A stretch of DNA of 64,000 nucleotides from Gammaproteobacteria bacterium (GTDB taxonomy: Bacteria > Pseudomonadota > Gammaproteobacteria > Steroidobacterales > Steroidobacteraceae), in the NCBI GenBank assembly GCA_017577615.1, contig PKRE01000008.1:1-64000 (forward strand). The letters run 5' to 3'. Of this stretch, positions 59,952-64,000 are shown in pieces. The first letter of the stretch is position 1. Every line of letters starts with the position of its first letter. The notes under the pieces were generated by a model. It saw only the letters and a list, made by a program, of their open reading frames with translations, searched no databases and was not told where the DNA came from. Made by a program: the position numbers and the translations under genes.

Positions 59952-62009
59952 ATGTCCCTTCGCTCCAAGCTCCTGTTGCTCAGTCTACTCAGCCTCGTCC
60001 TGCCGTGGGCGGGCTGGCGCTACGCGCAGGAGATGGAAACGACCCTGCGGCATGGGCAAGAAGCCGCTGTACTCTCGACCGCAGACGTCTTGAGCCGCGT
60101 CGTCGCGAGCGAGCCGGAGCTGCTCTATCGCGTGCGCGCCCTATCCCACGATTTCGATCCCGAGCGCGGCGATCTGTTTGCACCGCTCTTGCCGACCACG
60201 CCGCTCCTCGACGGCTTTCCCGACGAGTGGCCCGTGCCGACGCGTCCGGTGCCAGGCTTCCAACGCGATCAGGAGGCACAACCGCTGCTGCTACGGCTCG
60301 GTGTCTCGAACCGCTCGATGCACCTGTACGCGCAGGTGCGACACTCGCAGGTCGATTATGAAGTGCCCTCGCACACAGAGCATGCGCGGTCACCTGCCTC
60401 CGATCGCCTCATCATCCTGATGCGCGACGAGTTCGGCCTCGAGCGTGCCTGGTCCTTGAGCGCAGTTGCGCCGGGCCCGCTCATCGTGCGCCCCTGCGAG
60501 ATCGGCATGCCGTGGACAGTGCGTGACGAGCAAGTGCCGTATGTCACGGGCGTGTGGCGCGAGACCGGCTCCGGCTACGCCGTCGAGGTACGCGCGCCGA
60601 TCAACATGTTCGGCACACACCTCGCGCTGTTTGCGCTCGATCGCGAGCAACGACTCGTGGCGAGCACGAGCATGGCGGCCGTGCACACCGGCTCCGAGCT
60701 GTTGCGGAAACGCCTCGAGCAATACACGCCGGCGGGAACGCGCGTGTCGGTCGTCGATGCGCACGGCTGGCTACTCGCGCGCGCCGGATCGATCAATGCC
60801 AGCAGCGGTGCGCAGCATCCGGGGCTCAGCGAGGATCAAGAAGGTTTCGCGCGCTCCATCTATCGCGTGCTGCTCGCAAGCGATGCCGCGCCTGTTCAAT
60901 CCTATGGCGTTCCCTACGGTATGTGGGGCGCGCCGGTCGATGCGGCGCGTGCCGGGAAGCGCTCCGCCATCTGGTTCGAGCCGGCCGCCGGCGAGCCCTC
61001 ATTGATTCGCGCCGCGGTTCCGATCGTGCTCGACGAGCAAGCGTTCGGCGCGCTCGTGCTCGAGCAGCCTGGCGAACAGCTCGTGCTGGTACGCGAACTT
61101 GCGCTCACGCGGCTCCTCAATGTCACGCTCGTCGCCACGCTGTTCACGGTCACGATCATGCTGCTCTTCGCTGCGCGATTGTCGCAACGGATTGCACGCC
61201 TGAGCCGCGCAGCCACGACCGCTCTGTCACCAGAAGGACGCATCGAAGCCGCGATTCCGGACACCAGCGTGCGCGACGAGCTCGGCGCGCTCGCACGCAG
61301 CTTTGCAATGCTCCTCAATCGCCTCAAGGAGCACACCAACTATTTGCAGACGCTCGGCACCAAGCTCTCGCACGAGCTGCGCACACCGCTCACGATCGTG
61401 AGCTCGTCGCTGGACAATCTCGCTTCTGAAGAGCACTTGCCCGCCACCGCTCACGAATATGTCGAGCGCGCGCGACACGGCTCGGCGCGCATGCACGGCA
61501 TCTTGACGGCGCTGAGCGAAGCCACACGTGTGGAGCAAAGCATCGAGCAAACGGAGCGCGTGCGCTTCGATCTCGCGCAGCTGGTGCGCGACATGAGTCA
61601 AGCTTATCGGCAGACGTTTACCGAGCATCGGATCGCAGCGACGATCGCACTCGACGCGTGTCGCATCACCGGCTCGCCCGATCTCATTGCGCAGCTACTC
61701 GACAAGCTGATGGACAATGCGGTCGATTTCACGCCGCGCGGCGGCACGATCGCAATCACGCTCGCAGGCGATGCCCGCAGCTGTCGCCTCAGCGTGCGCA
61801 ACGAAGGACCGCTGCTGCCGCCGGGGTCCGGTGAGCGCCTGTTCGAGTCGCTCGTCAGCGGGCGCAACGGGAAGGACGGCAAGCCACACCTGGGTCTCGG
61901 GCTGTACATCGTCCGCCTGATCGCCGACTTTCATGGCGGCACCGTCCGCGCGGAGAACGCACCGGACGGCTCGGGTGTGATCGTCACGCTCGAGCTACCA
62001 CGATACTAG
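59952..62009 (+). CDS. pdsS: Sensor histidine kinase of the dedicated-sortase-system type (PdsS)
   Basis: 685 residues. N-terminal membrane segment MSLRSKLLLLSLLSLVLPWAG, a long periplasmic domain (about 30-385) and a second segment (about 388-410, LLNVTLVATLFTVTIMLLF). A HAMP-like linker follows, then a HisKA domain with LGTKLSHELRTPLT (phospho-acceptor His474) and HATPase (KLMDNAVDFTP; GLGLYIVRL). The GWRYAQEMETTLRHGQE start and overall length fit TIGR03785-type PdsS kinases as I remember them. The large periplasmic domain includes a carbohydrate-binding-like beta region (about 90-200). Partner of the upstream regulator. Confidence 0.82.
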   Translation: MSLRSKLLLLSLLSLVLPWAGWRYAQEMETTLRHGQEAAVLSTADVLSRVVASEPELLYRVRALSHDFDPERGDLFAPLLPTTPLLDGFPDEWPVPTRPVPGFQRDQEAQPLLLRLGVSNRSMHLYAQVRHSQVDYEVPSHTEHARSPASDRLIILMRDEFGLERAWSLSAVAPGPLIVRPCEIGMPWTVRDEQVPYVTGVWRETGSGYAVEVRAPINMFGTHLALFALDREQRLVASTSMAAVHTGSELLRKRLEQYTPAGTRVSVVDAHGWLLARAGSINASSGAQHPGLSEDQEGFARSIYRVLLASDAAPVQSYGVPYGMWGAPVDAARAGKRSAIWFEPAAGEPSLIRAAVPIVLDEQAFGALVLEQPGEQLVLVRELALTRLLNVTLVATLFTVTIMLLFAARLSQRIARLSRAATTALSPEGRIEAAIPDTSVRDELGALARSFAMLLNRLKEHTNYLQTLGTKLSHELRTPLTIVSSSLDNLASEEHLPATAHEYVERARHGSARMHGILTALSEATRVEQSIEQTERVRFDLAQLVRDMSQAYRQTFTEHRIAATIALDACRITGSPDLIAQLLDKLMDNAVDFTPRGGTIAITLAGDARSCRLSVRNEGPLLPPGSGERLFESLVSGRNGKDGKPHLGLGLYIVRLIADFHGGTVRAENAPDGSGVIVTLELPRY

Positions 62010-62135
62010 GCAGCTCGCTGCAACCGGCCTGACAACCAGAGGCCTCTGAGTGCAGCTCGGCAGCAGTTCAATGCGCTGAGAAAAAGCGAAGAAGCTGCTC
62101 GCGCGCCGCCCGCACCGAGCGCCGACGACCTACGT

Positions 62136-62756
62136 CTATTTCTGCTTCCAATTGCCGTTCGCGTCCTGGTAGTACCAGCCGGCAGCGGCCTTGCTGATCC
62201 AACGCTCGGCGAAAGTGGCGCGGATATCAGCTTCCCACTCAGGATGCTGGTTGGCCACGGCAATCTCGCGATACAGATTGGCGCGATCGGCGTTCTCCTC
62301 GGCGACGAGCTTGCGCACTCTGTTGCGCTCCGCCAGCGGGATCGCATTCTGGTCGCGCACCTCGATCAAGCCATCGCGCGTGAGACCGATCGCACCGGAG
62401 TCGTAGTACTGCTTGAGCTGCGCATGGCGGGCTTCCATCGACTGCGTGAGCTGACGAATCGCCGGAGTGGATATGTTCAAATCCGCCTGCGCGTAAGCAG
62501 GCGCGACGATGAAGTCGAGCGCAGAGGACAGCGCGGCATACATCACACGCTTCATCCGCGGCTGCCAATGCAGCATGCCCTGCTCGTCGTTCGTCGCCGG
62601 CGTGCGCTGCTTGGAGGCTTGCGATCCCCAGACATCCTCGATGATGCGATCTGCAGCCTGTTGCGCCGCTGCGGCCGGGAAATACACGTTGATCGTGACG
62701 CAGGAAGACAAGGCAAGCGAGAGCGCAACGATTTTGATGGCTGCAAATCTGAACAT
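62136..62756 (-). CDS. YdbL-like (DUF1318) lipoprotein
   Basis: 206 residues. Lipoprotein signal with lipobox LSSC (Cys about 19), then INVYFPAAAAQQAADRIIEDVWG, a variable Gln/Ala-rich linker, and the DUF1318 domain (about 115-206: GLIEVRDQNAIPLAERNRVRK onward, ending GWYYQDANGNWKQK). In E. coli ydbL lies downstream of ydbH and ynbE and is tied to YdbH-dependent phospholipid traffic. Here it follows ydbH after about 80 bp. No separate ynbE gene is present; the lipoprotein N-terminus may take its place. Confidence 0.85.
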   Translation of the reverse strand: MFRFAAIKIVALSLALSSCVTINVYFPAAAAQQAADRIIEDVWGSQASKQRTPATNDEQGMLHWQPRMKRVMYAALSSALDFIVAPAYAQADLNISTPAIRQLTQSMEARHAQLKQYYDSGAIGLTRDGLIEVRDQNAIPLAERNRVRKLVAEENADRANLYREIAVANQHPEWEADIRATFAERWISKAAAGWYYQDANGNWKQK

Positions 62757-62834
62757 CCCGGACTCCTCAGCTCGTGCTCTCCTCCGGTCGCGGTGAGATT
62801 AAACCTCGTGCACGACCGCTTTGAAAGTGCCGCC

Positions 62835-64000
62835 TCAGTTGACAATCGGACCGCCCGATGCCGTCGCGGCCGCCAGCTGTCCGATGAGCTGCGGCCAGTC
62901 GACATACCGCGCATTGCCGATGACGTCGATCCGCGGCAAACCTCGGCCCTGCACGAGGTAATAGCCCCCATTCGGGGCCGGCCCGACACCGCCCATCTCG
63001 CACACTTCGTTCTCGAGCTTGCAGGTGATCCCTAAGCGCGCGTAATTGAACTCCTCGAAGAATCGCAGAAAGCCGCTCGACAGCGCGGCGGTGACACCTG
63101 CGCCGCCCCCGCCGATGCGGCCGATGTTCTGCACCGCGCGCTGGCTGATCCGCTGACGCGTTCGCCCCGGCACGGTGTACAGGCGGGCGTCGAACGCCAC
63201 AGGCTGCCAATTGAATAATTCGAGCCCGTAGATACCGCCCGACAGGCGCCCGGTGATACGCCCGAACGAGAATGCGCGCGTGAGCAGCTCGAGATCGAGC
63301 CCGGCAAAGTCGATGTTTGCGAAAAGGCGCGGCCAAGCGCCGAACGGCTCATCGAGGCGCAGATCGCGAACGGTCAGCACGCCGTCGAACACACGCGCTT
63401 CGAGTCTCGTGCCGAGCGTCAGCACACCTGCTTCGAGCTGCAAGTCGGAAATCGAGCCGCTGACCTGCCCGCCGAACTGCGGCCAGCCGAAAGCGCGGCA
63501 CAACCGCTCGACGCTGATCGGCCGAATCGTCGCGGCGACGTTGAAGCCGAGCTGCTGTGAGCCTACATCGCGAATCGAAAGCGTCGACAGCTCGAGCGCA
63601 CCGTCGAGTAACGGCACGCTGGTGGGCTCAAGCAGCGCGAAGCGTCGCCCTGTGGTCACGAAGTGGAGCTGAGCCGCACCGAAATCGAGCCCATAAAGAT
63701 GGCCGCCTGCCCACGTCAGATGCGAAGTCGGCTCCGCCTCTTCGTCACTGAGCGACGCGCGCCAATGCCAAGTGCCGTTCAACCCGCGAAACGCCAGCAA
63801 GGGTTCGTCCCCCTCCACATCGATACCGCGCAGCTCCAGCTCGATGCGCTGTGGCACCCCGTCATGCAGCGCAAGCGCGCCCGTCACCTGACCGCTTGTG
63901 CGCAATGCCTTGAGGCTCGTCGCGATCAGGAACGGCTCGAGATAGATCTCGTACGCGCCCGGGAAACGCATCTGTGCAAGCTCGAGCTCGAGCGTTCGCA
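62835..64000 (-). CDS. ydbH: YdbH-family intermembrane lipid transport protein (C-terminal part, runs off window)
   Basis: The frame is open to the right edge (reading RTLELELAQMRFPG at the boundary), so the N-terminus lies outside. About 388 C-terminal residues are visible: beta-rich repeats of AsmA-like type (LEVEHR-like strands, LSGGIYGLELFNWQPVAFDA) and the family end QNIGRIGGGGAGVTAALSSG, then CKLENEVCEMGGVGP and a final NARYVDWPQLIGQL. YdbH, with YhdP and TamB, shuttles phospholipids from inner to outer membrane. Followed by the YdbL-like lipoprotein gene. Confidence 0.85.
   Translation of the reverse strand, partial: RTLELELAQMRFPGAYEIYLEPFLIATSLKALRTSGQVTGALALHDGVPQRIELELRGIDVEGDEPLLAFRGLNGTWHWRASLSDEEAEPTSHLTWAGGHLYGLDFGAAQLHFVTTGRRFALLEPTSVPLLDGALELSTLSIRDVGSQQLGFNVAATIRPISVERLCRAFGWPQFGGQVSGSISDLQLEAGVLTLGTRLEARVFDGVLTVRDLRLDEPFGAWPRLFANIDFAGLDLELLTRAFSFGRITGRLSGGIYGLELFNWQPVAFDARLYTVPGRTRQRISQRAVQNIGRIGGGGAGVTAALSSGFLRFFEEFNYARLGITCKLENEVCEMGGVGPAPNGGYYLVQGRGLPRIDVIGNARYVDWPQLIGQLAAATASGGPIVN

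Noticed and set aside
59046..62135. Sortase or LPXTG-type target gene near pdsR/pdsS
   Set aside because: No TLxTC-type sortase active site or LPXTG-like tail was found on either strand in this part of the window.

Overview
The window is a 64 kb piece of a high-GC gammaproteobacterial chromosome. The mix of housekeeping genes (asmA-mutY-yggX, rpmB-rpmG, ftsY/ftsE/ftsX/rpoH, coaBC, dut, pyrE, mutM, coaD-rsmD) together with EgtB/EgtD, AmpG, a Mpo1-like protein, a YdbH/YdbL pair and a PdsR/PdsS-type two-component system suggests an environmental member of an order near Steroidobacterales, Nevskiales or Xanthomonadales. The exact taxon cannot be fixed from this sequence alone.

Layout. 0-2.3 kb: a rearranged integration site. 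A 3' part of gltX is fused in frame to a truncated IS66-family tnpA, followed by a tyrosine recombinase gene next to tRNA-Phe(GAA). 2.6-4.9 kb: the ergothioneine pair egtB-egtD. 5-11.2 kb: a small acidic protein, a cyclic-nucleotide-binding/rhodanese protein and a large membrane hybrid histidine kinase with a CRP-like site upstream. 11.2-15.7 kb: yggX, mutY, a START-like exported protein and asmA, all leftward. 16.3-30.9 kb: a dense signalling island with one GGDEF regulator, two REC-EAL regulators, two PAS-rich hybrid kinases, two NarX-type kinases and two LuxR-type regulators. These form two paralogous sets, with an isochorismatase-fold hydrolase embedded. 31-36.4 kb: a LacI regulator divergent from a mannitol/fructuronate-type dehydrogenase, an aldehyde dehydrogenase and a secreted protein. 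36.4-42.3 kb: a phosphoribosyltransferase, a Tat-exported DUF885 protein, tRNA-Gly(CCC), an operator-rich region in front of a single-domain response regulator, a LysR regulator, trmB and a second copy of the small acidic family.

42.3-57.7 kb is mostly core metabolism, replication, repair, translation and division. A perfect CIRCE operator lies in front of rpoH, which would place the heat-shock sigma factor under HrcA. 57.8-64 kb: glutaryl-CoA dehydrogenase, the PdsR/PdsS two-component pair (a type named for dedicated sortase systems, with no sortase visible here), and YdbL/YdbH envelope proteins running off the right edge.

How it fits together: the most unusual part is the signalling island, where NarL-type transcriptional outputs and c-di-GMP synthesis/degradation outputs are interleaved. 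In both EAL cases the regulator overlaps the end of its kinase gene and uses a non-ATG start with a good ribosome-binding site inside the kinase reading frame. I saw no CRISPR array, rRNA operon or intact prophage.
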